A DNA stretch of 64,000 nucleotides from Rhodoglobus sp. (GTDB lineage Bacteria > Actinomycetota > Actinomycetes > Actinomycetales > Microbacteriaceae). Below the pieces are notes generated by a model. It had not been told where the DNA came from. It saw only the letters and a list, made by a program, of their open reading frames with translations, and ran no database searches. The stretch lies in assembly GCA_025463515.1 (NCBI GenBank), contig JAODAQ010000039.1:1-64000 (forward strand). The letters run 5' to 3'. A program made the position numbers and the translations under genes. Position 1 is the first letter of the stretch, and each line of letters begins with the position of its first letter. Below, in pieces: positions 7,155-16,101 of the stretch.

Positions 7155-8121
7155 CCGAGGCGAGGCCGCGGGCGCGGAACTCGCTCGCGGTCTCGCCCAC
7201 GTCGGCGCGGAACGCCTTGCTGAAGTGCGCAGGGTTCACGAAGCCCCAGGAGGCGGCGATCTGCGAGATGGCGAGGTGGCCGAGCCTGGGGTCGCGCAGG
7301 TCGCGGCGGACGTAGCTCATCCGACGCTCGCGGATCCACTGCGAGATCGTGGTGCCCTGCTTGTGGAAGATCTGCTGCAGGTAGCGGGCCGAGATGAAGT
7401 TGGCGGCCGCGATCGACTGCGGGCCGAGCTCCGGGTCGGAGAGGTTGCGCGAGATGTACTCGTGGATGGAGTGCAGCAGCTCGCCGCTGCGGTCGCGGGC
7501 GTTGCCCGAGAGCCGGATGAGCTCGCCAGCCAGCATCGTCGAGATCACGTCCATCGTGTTGTGGACGACCCGCAGCCCGGTCGAGCCGTCGAGGTCGCCC
7601 ACCGTGCGGGTGAGCTCACGCAGGAATGGGCTCACGGCCCGGGCGAGACCGTCGTCGCCGGCCAGCCGCACGGCGGTGAGCTTGCCCACCTCGTGGCTGT
7701 CGACGTCGAGCGCACTGTGCGGGAACATGACGACCACGGCGTGCATGGGGTCGTCGAAGGTGAGCGTGTAGGGGCGGCTGGTGTCGTACAGCCCGATGTC
7801 GCCGGGGTGGAGGACGGCCTCCTTGCCGTCCTGCACGAGCAAGGCCGTGCCCTGGAGCTGCAGGGTGAGCTTGTAGAACATCTGGGATGACGCGTCGATG
7901 AGCTCCTGCGTGCGAGTCACCCGGTGGGCGCTCACGCCGATCTCGGAGAAGAACACGTTCTCGAGCACGCGCCCGTTGAGCCTCGCGTCGAACGAATCCG
8001 GGTCGGCGCTGTCGACCTCGAGCGGCACGAACGAGCCGGAGACGACCTGCTGCCACTGGAGGAACGAGCGGGTGCGAACGCGCACGGCGCCGCGCGCGCC
8101 GTCATCGGGCTGACTCGGCAT
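7138..8121 (-). CDS. AraC-family transcriptional regulator
   Basis: A 327-residue activator-type regulator. Residues about 20-190 form an AraC-binding-like cupin domain (LQGTALLVQDGKEAVLHPGDIGLYDTSRPYTL), and the last about 100 residues hold two helix-turn-helix motifs (IAAANFISARYLQQIFHKQG and ISQIAASWGFVNPAHFSKAFR). ATG 8121 is behind a perfect AAGGAGGT with five-base spacing; the track ORF to 8859 is an upstream extension. It is divergent from the flavin reductase/HpaB genes and convergent with the StyA/EthD pair, so it is the natural regulator of one or both. Confidence 0.9.
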   Translation of the reverse strand: MPSQPDDGARGAVRVRTRSFLQWQQVVSGSFVPLEVDSADPDSFDARLNGRVLENVFFSEIGVSAHRVTRTQELIDASSQMFYKLTLQLQGTALLVQDGKEAVLHPGDIGLYDTSRPYTLTFDDPMHAVVVMFPHSALDVDSHEVGKLTAVRLAGDDGLARAVSPFLRELTRTVGDLDGSTGLRVVHNTMDVISTMLAGELIRLSGNARDRSGELLHSIHEYISRNLSDPELGPQSIAAANFISARYLQQIFHKQGTTISQWIRERRMSYVRRDLRDPRLGHLAISQIAASWGFVNPAHFSKAFRADVGETASEFRARGLASATPAR

Positions 8122-8307
8122 GACGCACCTCCTTGTGGCGTAGTGGAATGATACGCGGTGATCGAACCGTATCGCCCGGCTATTTTCCGCAGGTGAACGG
8201 TGGTGGTCCGCAGGCGCACTGTCGCGGCATCCGCCCCCGCATCGGGCCGTGGCTCGGCAAGTCTGGAGTTGAGCGCAGACGCTCGCTTCCGACGGAGGAA
8301 ATCGACG
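8122..8307. promoter_or_regulatory. Intergenic control region, AraC regulator / flavin reductase
   Basis: A 186-bp divergent spacer. GATACG (8150-8155) and CGTATC (8168-8173) form an inverted pair with a 12-base gap, a plausible binding site for the AraC regulator or a symmetric promoter element. A GGAGG Shine-Dalgarno precedes the flavin reductase ATG. No other structure was noticed. Confidence 0.5.
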
Positions 8308-8850
8308 ATGATGACCGCGACCCCGGGCTTCAGCCCCGAGTCCAGGCTGTACCGCCCGCTCGCGCACTTCCTGCGGGGCAGCCTGGGCCGCTTCGCGACG
8401 GGCGTCGCGATCGTGACCTTCGACGGCACGGATGACGACGACCGCCCCGTGCGGCACGGCATCACGGTCAACTCCTTCACCTCGGTGTCGATGGACCCTC
8501 CGCTCGTGCTCGTCTCCATCCAGCGCACGGTGCGCACGCACACGATGCTCGCCGCGCGCCCCTTCACGGTGAACATCCTCGGGGCCGAGCAGCAGGCGCT
8601 GGCGATGCACTTCGCCGGGCGGCCCCAGGTGGAGGTCGTGTGGGAGGAGGGCGAGCACGCGCCGCGCCTGGCCGGCGTGCTCAGCTGGTTCGAGTGCACG
8701 CCGTGGGCGGAGTACGACGGCGGCGACCACACCCTCTTCCTCGGCGAGGTGCAGAACTTCGACTACCGGCCCGGCGACTCCCTTGGGTTCATGAACGGCC
8801 AGTTCACGACGATCCGCGAGTCGGCTCTCGGCCACGAGTCGCTGATCTGA
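8308..8850 (+). CDS. Flavin reductase family protein
   Basis: A 180-residue NAD(P)H:flavin oxidoreductase domain that supplies reduced flavin to partner oxygenases. Visible features are FATGVAIVTFDG (the substrate-flanking strand), HGITVNSFTSVSMDPPLVLVSI (flavin binding), FTVNILGAEQQALA and the terminal HTLFLGEVQNFDYRPGDSLGFMNGQFTTI. ATG 8308 sits behind GACGGAGGA; a second ATG at 8311 is possible. Its stop overlaps the HpaB start (TGATG), so the two form a classic two-component pair. It may also serve the StyA-like oxygenase, which has no reductase of its own nearby. Confidence 0.9.
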   Translation: MMTATPGFSPESRLYRPLAHFLRGSLGRFATGVAIVTFDGTDDDDRPVRHGITVNSFTSVSMDPPLVLVSIQRTVRTHTMLAARPFTVNILGAEQQALAMHFAGRPQVEVVWEEGEHAPRLAGVLSWFECTPWAEYDGGDHTLFLGEVQNFDYRPGDSLGFMNGQFTTIRESALGHESLI

Positions 8851-10319
8851 TGGGGGCACGGACGGGCGCGCAGTACCTCGAGCGCCTCAACGCCATGACG
8901 CCGACGCTGTACGTCGACGGTGAGAAGGTCACGGCACGGGTGGCGGAGCATCCGGCCTTCCGCAACAACGCCCTGAGCTTCGCCGCCCTGTACGACCTGC
9001 AGCACGGCAAGCACGCCGCCGAGCTCACCTACCCGTCGCCGACCACCGGCGACCCGGTCGGCATCTCCTTCCTCGTGCCCCGCTCCGAAGACGACCTGCA
9101 CCGGCGTCGCGAAGGCGCGGCGGTGTGGGCGAGGTACTCGAACGGATTCCTCGGCCGCACCGGCGACTACATGAACGCCGCCCTGACGGCCCTGTCGACC
9201 GCGGCCGAGTTCTTCGGCAGGGCGGACCCGGTGTTCGCCGAGCGCATCGCGGCGTACTACGAGTACGCCCGCGAGAACGACCTGCTCGCCACCCACACCC
9301 TGATCCCGCCGCAGGTCAACCGCGCGGTGTCGGGCAGCGCCCAAGCCGGCGCGCAGGTTGCGGCCCGCGTGGTCGAGGAGCGCCCGGACGGCATCGTGAT
9401 CCGCGGGGCACGGATGCTCGCGACCGTCGCGCCCATCGCCGACGAGCTTCTCGTGTTCCCCTCGACGCTCCTGCGCGGCACGGCGGAGGACGCCCCCTTC
9501 TCTTATGCGTTCGCCATCCAGAACGATGCGCCGGGCCTGAAGTACTACTGCCGGAGCCCGCTGTACCGGGGCGGCAGCGCCTTCGACGAGCCGCTCGCCT
9601 CGCGCTACGACGAGATGGATGCGCTCGTGGTGTTCGACGACGTGTTCGTGCCCAACGAGAGGGTGTTCCTGCTCGGGCATCCGGAGCTCTGCAACGCCTT
9701 CTACGCCGAGACCGGCGCGAGCCAGCTGATGACCCACCAGGTCGTGACGCGCACGCTCGCCAAGACCGAGTTCTACCTGGGGCTCGCGGCCTCGATCGCC
9801 GATGCGATCGGGATCGGCGGCTTCCCGCACATCCAGCAGGATCTGGCCGAGCTCATCTCCTACGTCGAGATCGAGAAGGCGCTGCTGCGCGCGGCGGAGG
9901 CCGACGGTGCTGCGAACGCCGAGGGGGTCTTCCTGCCGAAGTGGGACACGCTCAATGCCGCGCGCAACTGGTACCCGCAGCAGGTGTCGCCGAGGCTGGC
10001 TGAGATCATCCGCAAGTTCTCCGCGTCCGGCCTGATGGCCCTGCCCGGCGAGGCCGACTTCGAGACCGACGGCCGCGCCGACCTCGACCTGTACCTCCAG
10101 TCGGCGGCGCTGCCCGCACGCGATCGCGCGCGGCTGTTCAAGCTCGCCCTCGATGCGTCGGTCTCGGGCTTCGCCGGCCGCGAGTCGCTCTACGAGTACT
10201 TCTTCTTCGGCGACCCGGTGCGCATGGCCGGGGCGCTCGTCAGCTCATACCCGCTGGACGCGTACAGGGCGCGCGTCGACGAGCTGCTGAACCGCTCACC
10301 CCACCCAAGGAGATCCTGA
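8850..10319 (+). CDS. HpaB-family flavin-dependent oxygenase (4-hydroxyphenylacetate 3-monooxygenase type)
   Basis: A 489-residue class D flavin monooxygenase with acyl-CoA dehydrogenase fold; the family hydroxylates phenolic rings (4-hydroxyphenylacetate, 4-nitrophenol, chlorophenols) using FADH2. N-terminal pattern MGARTGAQYLERLN and YVDGEKV, middle IPPQVNR and the acyl-CoA-dehydrogenase-like MDALVVFDDVFVPNERVFL, and C-terminal GLMALPGEADFE fit HpaB. Length is typical. Translation is coupled to the reductase upstream and to the aldehyde dehydrogenase downstream (both TGATG). Whether 4-hydroxyphenylacetate is the substrate is not shown; no ring-cleavage genes follow. Confidence 0.88.
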   Translation: MGARTGAQYLERLNAMTPTLYVDGEKVTARVAEHPAFRNNALSFAALYDLQHGKHAAELTYPSPTTGDPVGISFLVPRSEDDLHRRREGAAVWARYSNGFLGRTGDYMNAALTALSTAAEFFGRADPVFAERIAAYYEYARENDLLATHTLIPPQVNRAVSGSAQAGAQVAARVVEERPDGIVIRGARMLATVAPIADELLVFPSTLLRGTAEDAPFSYAFAIQNDAPGLKYYCRSPLYRGGSAFDEPLASRYDEMDALVVFDDVFVPNERVFLLGHPELCNAFYAETGASQLMTHQVVTRTLAKTEFYLGLAASIADAIGIGGFPHIQQDLAELISYVEIEKALLRAAEADGAANAEGVFLPKWDTLNAARNWYPQQVSPRLAEIIRKFSASGLMALPGEADFETDGRADLDLYLQSAALPARDRARLFKLALDASVSGFAGRESLYEYFFFGDPVRMAGALVSSYPLDAYRARVDELLNRSPHPRRS

Positions 10320-11728
10320 TGTCCAACGCCACAACCACCCCGCTCCTCGACCGGATGCAGCCCGCGTCGGGCGGCCGGGTCATCCTCGACGCCGCCACCC
10401 GGGAGCCGATCGGCAGGGCGCCCGAGCACACCGTCGCCGACCTCGATGACGCTCTCGCGCGCGCCCGGGCTGCCCAGCCCGGTTGGGAGGCCCTCGGCCA
10501 CGAGCGCCGTAGCGAACTGCTCGGCGCGGTCGCCGATCGTATCGACGAGTACGCCGAGCAGCTCGCCGAGCTGCTCTCCCGCGAGCAGGGCAAGCCGCTG
10601 AACGGACCGAACGCCCGGTTCGAGGTCGGGGCGTGCTCCGCCTGGCTGAGGGCCACGGCCGCGACGGTGCTCGAGCCCGAGGTGGTGGTCGACAGCGACG
10701 GGGTGCACGCCGAGCTGAGCTACCGCGCCATCGGCGTCGTCGGCGCGATCGGCCCGTGGAACTGGCCGATGATGATCGCGATCTGGCAGATCGCGCCTGC
10801 CCTCCGCATGGGCAACACGGTAGTCGTGAAGCCCAGCGAGTACACGCCGCTGAGCGTGCTCGCGCTGCTCGACGTGATGAACGAGGTGCTGCCGCCCGAC
10901 GTGCTCATCGGCGTCGCGGGCGACCGCGACGTTGGGGCGCGGCTCGCCTCGCACCCGGGTGTCGACAAGGTCATGTTTACCGGGTCGACGGCGACCGGGC
11001 GCAGGATCATCGAGGGCTCCGCGCAGAACCTCGCCCGGCTCACACTCGAGCTGGGCGGCAACGACGCGGGCATCGTGCTGCCCGGCGCCGACCCGGCCGC
11101 GATCGCGGAGGGCCTGTTCTGGGGCGCCTTCATCAACACCGGCCAGACCTGCGCGGCTCTCAAGCGCCTGTACGTGCACGACTCGATCTACGACGGCGTG
11201 GTCGACGCGCTCGCCGCAGTGACGGCACGGATGCCCATGGGCAACGGCCTCGACGAGGCGAATGTGCTCGGACCGCTGCAGAACCAGCTGCAGTTCGACA
11301 TCGTCAGCCGGCTCGTCGAGGATGCCCGGACCAACGGCGGACGGGTGGTGACCGGGGGAGCCCCCGCCACCGAGCTCGGTGAGCTGTTCTACCCGATCAC
11401 CCTCATCGCGGATGTCTCCGACGGGCTCGCGCTCGTCGACGAGGAGCAGTTCGGGCCCGTGCTGCCGATCATCCGGTACTCCGACGTCGACGATGCGGTG
11501 GCGAGCGCGAATCGCCTCGACGCGGGCCTGGGCGCCTCGGTGTGGGGCGACCGGGATGCCGCACTGGCGGTCGCCGCGAGGGTCCACGCGGGAACGGTGT
11601 GGATCAACTCCCACGGCGGCGTGCACCCCATGATCCCGTTCGGCGGCGTGAAGGGCTCGGGCTACGGGCTGGAGTTCGGCGTCGAGGGGCTGAAGGCGGT
11701 GTCGGTGCCGCGGGTGATCAACGGGTAG
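10319..11728 (+). CDS. NAD(P)-dependent aldehyde dehydrogenase
   Basis: A 469-residue ALDH-superfamily enzyme oxidising an aldehyde to a carboxylate. Motifs: IGPWNWPMMIAIWQIAPALRMGN (cofactor cleft and Asn), VVKPSEYTPLS, FTGSTATGRRI, the general-base LELGGNDAG and the catalytic cysteine in NTGQTCAALKR near residue 279, then EEQFGPVLPI and the C-terminal PFGGVKGSGYG. It is coupled by TGATG to the HpaB-type gene, so it probably processes an aldehyde formed by or upstream of that hydroxylation. Exact substrate unknown. Confidence 0.93.
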   Translation: MSNATTTPLLDRMQPASGGRVILDAATREPIGRAPEHTVADLDDALARARAAQPGWEALGHERRSELLGAVADRIDEYAEQLAELLSREQGKPLNGPNARFEVGACSAWLRATAATVLEPEVVVDSDGVHAELSYRAIGVVGAIGPWNWPMMIAIWQIAPALRMGNTVVVKPSEYTPLSVLALLDVMNEVLPPDVLIGVAGDRDVGARLASHPGVDKVMFTGSTATGRRIIEGSAQNLARLTLELGGNDAGIVLPGADPAAIAEGLFWGAFINTGQTCAALKRLYVHDSIYDGVVDALAAVTARMPMGNGLDEANVLGPLQNQLQFDIVSRLVEDARTNGGRVVTGGAPATELGELFYPITLIADVSDGLALVDEEQFGPVLPIIRYSDVDDAVASANRLDAGLGASVWGDRDAALAVAARVHAGTVWINSHGGVHPMIPFGGVKGSGYGLEFGVEGLKAVSVPRVING

Positions 11729-11789
11729 GCGCGCCAGTCTCGAGCAGCTCAAGGGTAGGCCCGCCGCATACCCCGTCTAGCATCAGACC

Positions 11790-13004
11790 ATGAGCGAAGC
11801 ACCGCCCGCCAGCCGCGTCAGCGGCGACGTGCGCAACCACAACCTCTCGCTCATCCTCGCCCACCTCGCGAGGGTCGGCCCGAGTGCGCGCAGCGAGATC
11901 TCGGATGCCACCGGCCTCACCCGTGGCGCGGTGACCGCCCTCGCGCAGATCCTCACGAGCGCGGGCCTCGCGCGCGAGCTCGACTCGGTCTCGAGTGGCA
12001 AGGGGCGCCCGCTCACGAAGCTCGAGCTGGCTGCCGACGGAGTGGCGCTGCTCGCGGTGCAGCTCGCGTCGGACGACGTGACCGCTCTGCTGACGACCCT
12101 CAGCGGCGAGGAGCTGTACCGCAGGGCGGTCGCCCACGGCCGTCCGATGGGCGATCCTGAAGCGGTGCTGGACGTGCTCGCCCGAGTGGTCGAGGACGTG
12201 CTCGGCGAGTCGAAGCGGCTCGGTCGGCGCGTCATCGACATCTCGGTGGTCGCGCTGGCCCCCGTCGGCGGCGAGCCCACGATCGTGCTGGCCGACGTCT
12301 CGCTGGGCTGGCTGCAGGTCGATGTGCTCGCCGGGCTCACGGCGCGCATTCCGGGTATCGACGGGACCCCGATCCGGCTGGGCTCCGACACTCCCGTGGC
12401 GGCGCTCGCCGAGCTCGAGCTGCTGAAGGCCGGCGGTGACGCGCTCTACCTCAAGTCCGACTCCAACGTGGGTGGCGCGATCATCTCCGCCGGCCGAAAC
12501 ATCGAGGGAGCGCACGGCTTCGGCGGCTCACTCGGCCATGTCGCGATCGTCCCGGATGGCCTCCCGTGCGAGTGCGGGCAGCACGGATGCCTCGTGACAG
12601 TCGCCGGCGTCGGCCCCCTGCTGGGCGACCGGGGCTGGGCGAAGCAGGGGCCGTCCGTCGCGCTCGAGGAGTTCGTCACCAGGGTCGAGGCGGGGGATCC
12701 CGAGGCGGTGGCGGCATGGGAGGCCGCTGTGCCGTGGATCGGCCGCACCCTGCAAGTGCTCGCGATGGCCACCAACCCGGGCGTCATCGTCATCGGCGGC
12801 CACTGGGCGCGGCTGCGCGACTCGATCGAGCGGGCGTTCCTGTCGAACCGTCCGTTCGCGCCGGGCGGGCGGGACGAGTTCGAGCCCGCCGTCGTGGCCG
12901 GAGTGCTCGGGGCAGACGCCGCACTGCGCGGCGCGGTCTGGGCGGCTCGAGACCGGTTCATCCGGGACCCGAGTCTCCTTCTTAAAATTCAACGCTTGAA
13001 TTAA
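11790..13004 (+). CDS. ROK-family transcriptional repressor
   Basis: A 404-residue ROK regulator: N-terminal winged helix (NLSLILAHLARVGPSARSEIS then TGLTRGAVTALAQILTSAGL), followed by a sugar-kinase-like ROK domain with the zinc site CECGQHGC near residue 262. The kinase-type phosphate loop is degenerate, so it is a sensor rather than an enzyme. The ATG is leaderless behind TAGCAT (six bases). Its last codons form one arm of a palindrome that also carries the -35 box of the downstream MFS gene, so it likely represses that operon and is relieved by a sugar or related ligand. Confidence 0.9.
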   Translation: MSEAPPASRVSGDVRNHNLSLILAHLARVGPSARSEISDATGLTRGAVTALAQILTSAGLARELDSVSSGKGRPLTKLELAADGVALLAVQLASDDVTALLTTLSGEELYRRAVAHGRPMGDPEAVLDVLARVVEDVLGESKRLGRRVIDISVVALAPVGGEPTIVLADVSLGWLQVDVLAGLTARIPGIDGTPIRLGSDTPVAALAELELLKAGGDALYLKSDSNVGGAIISAGRNIEGAHGFGGSLGHVAIVPDGLPCECGQHGCLVTVAGVGPLLGDRGWAKQGPSVALEEFVTRVEAGDPEAVAAWEAAVPWIGRTLQVLAMATNPGVIVIGGHWARLRDSIERAFLSNRPFAPGGRDEFEPAVVAGVLGADAALRGAVWAARDRFIRDPSLLLKIQRLN

Positions 13005-13024
13005 AGCGGCGACAGGACGATACT
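12986..13024 (+). promoter_or_regulatory. ROK operator overlapping MFS promoter
   Basis: AATTCAA CGC TTGAATT (12986-13002) is a perfect 7-bp inverted repeat over the ROK stop codon. TTGAAT in its right arm (12996-13001) is a good -35 box, and 17 bases later GATACT (13019-13024) is a good -10. A protein on the palindrome would block RNA polymerase. The AT-rich patch stands out from the surrounding GC-rich sequence. Confidence 0.7.
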
Positions 13025-13054
13025 CGGGTCATCCACTCAATGACGAGGAGAGTC

Positions 13055-14323
13055 GTGTCCACTTCCATCCCTTCCATCGCCGACGAGGCACCCGCCGAGG
13101 CGAAGGCGAGCCCGCAGTCTCCCAAGGGGCTCCTGCCCTCGCTGACCGTTCTCGCGCTCGTGATGTTCGCGAGCTACACCGGCGTCGGGCAGGTGCTCGT
13201 GCCCAACCAGCTCGCGCTCATCGACGAGCCGAACAAGGTCGCGAACTTCGCCATCATCTCGAGCGTCACCTTCGTGTTCACGCTGCTCACCCAGCCGATC
13301 ATCGGCACCTTCAGCGACCGCACCCGGTCGAAGCTCGGGCGGCGCTCGCCGTGGATCATCATCGGCGGCGCGGTCGGCGGCCTGCTGCTCATCGGCATGG
13401 GCTCGCTCACCTCGGTGGTCTGGATCGGCATCGCGTTCGTGACCGTGCAGGTCGCGCTCAACGGGCTGCACGGGCCGTTCACCGCGATCGTGCCCGACCG
13501 CTATCCGCGCAACCGCCGGGGCATCGCGAGTGCCATGTTCGGCATCGGCACGACCCTGGGCATCACCATCGGCGTGATCGTCGCGGGCCAGCTCGCGGCC
13601 ACCATCGGTCTCGCCTATGCGGTGTTCGGCGGCGCCGTGATCATCGCGGCCCTGCTGTTCGTGCTGGTCAACCGCGACTACTCGAGCAAGGACGCGGTGC
13701 ATCCGCGCCTGACCGCTGCGACCTTCTTCGCGGGCCTCTGGGTCAGCCCCCGCAAGCACCCCGACTTCGCGTGGGCCTTCGCCGCGCGTTTCCTGTTCAT
13801 CCTCGGGTACTTCATCGTGTTCTCGTTCCAGCTGTACCTCCTCACCGACTACGTCGGCCTGCCGCTCGAGACTGCCAACCAGAGCATCGGCCTGCTGGCG
13901 ATGGTGAGCCTCGTCACGACCGTCGTGGGCGTCGTGGTCGGCGGGTTCTGGAGTGACCGGGCCGGCCGCCGCAAAGTGTTCGTGTACGCGGCATCCGTGC
14001 TCGTGGCACTGGGGCTCGTGGCTCCGCTGGTCATGCCGACAGTGGCCGGGATGCTCGTGATGGGCGCCATCAGCGGGCTCGGGTTCGGCCTCTACACGGC
14101 GTGCGACACCGCCCTCATGACCGAGGTGCTGCCGCGCGACGGCGCCACCGCGGGCAAGGACCTGGGCATCCTCAACATCGCCACCAACCTGCCGCAGGCG
14201 CTCAGCGCGGCCGTGGCCGGCGTGCTCATCGCGAGCCTCGGCTACTCCGCGCTGTTCGTGTTCGGCATGGTCGCGGTCGTGCTGGGCGCGGTAGCACTGG
14301 TGCCGATCAAGAGCGTTCGCTAG
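13055..14323 (+). CDS. MFS transporter
   Basis: A 422-residue major facilitator with about twelve membrane helices. The loop 2-3 motif GTFSDRTRSKLGRRSPWI and its half-repeat GGFWSDRAGRRKVF resemble the glycoside-pentoside-hexuronide / SLC45-type sugar carriers, and an ROK regulator upstream also points to a sugar or glycoside. GTG 13055 follows GAGGAG closely; ATG 13040 (five residues longer) lies ahead of that Shine-Dalgarno, so I prefer the GTG. An alpha/beta hydrolase gene follows after 19 bp with its own GGGAG, so the substrate may be an ester or conjugate cleaved after uptake. Substrate unproven. Confidence 0.88.
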   Translation: MSTSIPSIADEAPAEAKASPQSPKGLLPSLTVLALVMFASYTGVGQVLVPNQLALIDEPNKVANFAIISSVTFVFTLLTQPIIGTFSDRTRSKLGRRSPWIIIGGAVGGLLLIGMGSLTSVVWIGIAFVTVQVALNGLHGPFTAIVPDRYPRNRRGIASAMFGIGTTLGITIGVIVAGQLAATIGLAYAVFGGAVIIAALLFVLVNRDYSSKDAVHPRLTAATFFAGLWVSPRKHPDFAWAFAARFLFILGYFIVFSFQLYLLTDYVGLPLETANQSIGLLAMVSLVTTVVGVVVGGFWSDRAGRRKVFVYAASVLVALGLVAPLVMPTVAGMLVMGAISGLGFGLYTACDTALMTEVLPRDGATAGKDLGILNIATNLPQALSAAVAGVLIASLGYSALFVFGMVAVVLGAVALVPIKSVR

Positions 14324-14342
14324 ACAGAACCAGGGAGAACAG

Positions 14343-15329
14343 ATGAATGCCGCAACGCTCATGGTGAGGGTGCAGGCCCTGCTGGGCAGGCCGCTGCCGA
14401 TCTCGACGCACTCTGCCCCGCTCGACAAGGGCGACAGCACAGTGCTGCTCGGCGACAAGTCGGGGCAGATCGCTCCGCGGCGGTCGGGCCTGCGATCGCA
14501 CCGCAACCTCGCCTACTCGGACGGCGTGCGGATGGACCTGCTCGTGCCCACGGGCGTCGAGCGGCCGCCCGTCGTGCTGTACGTTCCCGGCGGCGGTTTC
14601 ATCGTGTCGCCCAAGGCGGCGAACGGCGCGCTGAAGCGACACCTGGCCGAGGCGGGCTACGCGGTCGCGAGCATCGAGTACCGCACGGTGCGCAACGGCG
14701 CCACTTACGTCGACGGCGTGAGCGACGTGAAGTCCGCGGTGCGCTATCTGCGCGCCAACGCCGAGCGGTTCAGCATCGACCCGGGCCGCATCGCGCTGTG
14801 GGGCGAGTCGGCGGGCGGATACCTCGTGGCCATGGCGGGCCTGACCGACGGCGACCCGCGCTTCGAGTCGGGGGAGAACCTCGAGCAGAGCAGCGCCGTG
14901 CAGGCCGTGGTCGACAAGTTCGGCGGTTCGAACCTCAGCCTGATCGCCGCCGGTTTCGACGAGGCCACCGTGAAGGCGAACGAGGGCACCCAGACGTCGC
15001 TCGCGAAGTACGTATTCGGCCCCGAGGGCAGGCTGGCGCTCGAGGATGACCCCGAGGCCGTGACTGCGGCCGACCCCGCGAGCTTCGCCACAGCGGGCGC
15101 GCCGCCCTTCCTGCTGTTCCACGGCACGGACGACCGCATCATCTCGCCCGTGCAGACCGCGCACCTGCACTCGGCGCTGCTGGCCAGCGGCGCATCCAGC
15201 ACTCGCTACCTCATCGACGGGGCGGGCCACGGCGACCTCGCGGTCAAGGGCGGCGAGGAGAAGTACTGGAGCACGCGCGCCGTCCTGGCGGTCATGGTCG
15301 GCTTCCTCGACCGGCACCTCAAGCAGTGA
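14343..15329 (+). CDS. Alpha/beta hydrolase (BD-FAE / hormone-sensitive-lipase-like)
   Basis: A 328-residue cytoplasmic esterase-type hydrolase. The oxyanion segment YVPGGGFIVSP, the nucleophile elbow GESAGG near residue 159, the acid HGTDD and the histidine GHGD give a complete triad. No signal peptide is seen. It sits between the MFS carrier and a PPOX-fold protein; the latter's GTG overlaps its stop codon. A likely role is hydrolysis of an imported ester, but no substrate can be named. Confidence 0.88.
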   Translation: MNAATLMVRVQALLGRPLPISTHSAPLDKGDSTVLLGDKSGQIAPRRSGLRSHRNLAYSDGVRMDLLVPTGVERPPVVLYVPGGGFIVSPKAANGALKRHLAEAGYAVASIEYRTVRNGATYVDGVSDVKSAVRYLRANAERFSIDPGRIALWGESAGGYLVAMAGLTDGDPRFESGENLEQSSAVQAVVDKFGGSNLSLIAAGFDEATVKANEGTQTSLAKYVFGPEGRLALEDDPEAVTAADPASFATAGAPPFLLFHGTDDRIISPVQTAHLHSALLASGASSTRYLIDGAGHGDLAVKGGEEKYWSTRAVLAVMVGFLDRHLKQ

Positions 15330-15808
15330 CGGATGCCGCGCGCGCGGCCATCGGCGAGATCCTCTCGCTGACCCGCCTACTGTCCCTGGCCACCGTCACC
15401 CCGTCCGGTCTCGCGCACGCGAACACGGCGTTCTTCGCCTACCAGCCGGACTTCCGGCTCGTCATCCTCTCGCCCCTGACCACGGAGCACGCCCGCAACC
15501 TCGCGGTGAACCCGACCGCCGCGGCGACGGTCTTCGACTCGCGGCAGACCCGCGAGCTGCGGCGCGGGGTGCAGGTGTTCGGCCGGATGACCGCGCTCGA
15601 CGGTGCCCACGGCTCCGACGGCGACGCCGCACTGCGGTGCTTCGGGGCCCGCTTCCCCGAGGTCGCGGCGGGGGCGCCTTCGTACGAGCACGTGCTGCGC
15701 AACGTCGACTGGCGGCTGTTCGAGCTCGTGCCCGCCCGCGTGAAGGTCTTCGACGAGGCACTGCTGCAGAAGGACGACTACGTCGAGGTCGCGCTGCGGC
15801 CCGTTTAG
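15326..15808 (+). CDS. Pyridoxamine 5'-phosphate oxidase-fold protein
   Basis: A 160-residue split-beta-barrel flavin/heme-binding family protein. The pattern LLSLATVTPSGLAHANTAFFAYQPDFRLVILSPLTTEHARNL is typical of small PPOX-like proteins that bind FMN, F420 or heme. GTG 15326 overlaps the preceding stop (GTGA). It is the last gene of the ROK-controlled run; the inverted-repeat/G-rich element lies downstream. Function beyond the fold cannot be assigned. Confidence 0.75.
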   Translation: MTDAARAAIGEILSLTRLLSLATVTPSGLAHANTAFFAYQPDFRLVILSPLTTEHARNLAVNPTAAATVFDSRQTRELRRGVQVFGRMTALDGAHGSDGDAALRCFGARFPEVAAGAPSYEHVLRNVDWRLFELVPARVKVFDEALLQKDDYVEVALRPV

Positions 15809-15863
15809 GGCGAGCCCGGCGGTTCCCGTGGGGGCAGGGCGTCTCCGCTCGCGGCGTTAGCGG

Positions 15864-15903
15864 AACTAAGGACATTCGCACTCGACGCAGAGTGTCCTTA
15901 GTT
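15864..15903. repeat. Long-loop intergenic inverted repeat, copy 2
   Basis: Perfect 11-bp arms AACTAAGGACA / TGTCCTTAGTT around an 18-base loop. The left arm plus two loop bases (AACTAAGGACATT) matches copy 1 in 12 of 13 positions. A G-rich tract begins directly after the right arm, as in copy 1. Confidence 0.75.
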
Positions 15904-15908
15904 TGGCT

Positions 15909-16092
15909 AGCAGGGAGGGGCAGGGGCAGGGGCAGGGCGGGGAGGGGCAGGGCAGGGCCGGGCGGAACGGGGCAGGGCAGGGCAGGGCTGCTGCGGAGTG
16001 CCAAGGATGGTCGCGCGCCGGTATCGGCGCGACGCTGCTGCCGCGGCGGGCGCGTGGCGCCGAAAGCGCCGCGCGGAGCGAGGCGGACGGTT
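15909..16092 (+). repeat. G-rich low-complexity tract next to inverted repeat copy 2
   Basis: Units GGGGCAGG and GGGCAGG recur at least ten times between 15912 and 15995, then the tract decays to mixed GC-rich sequence before the hydrolase stop at 16102. Together with the inverted repeat it fills the 293-bp gap between 15808 and 16102, in which no gene is credible. Confidence 0.6.
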
Positions 16093-16101
16093 CGAGCGGC
16101 C

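Noticed and set aside
8150-8173. Definite AraC operator
   Set aside because: The dyad is only six bases per arm with a 12-base gap, so it is kept as a candidate within the intergenic entry.
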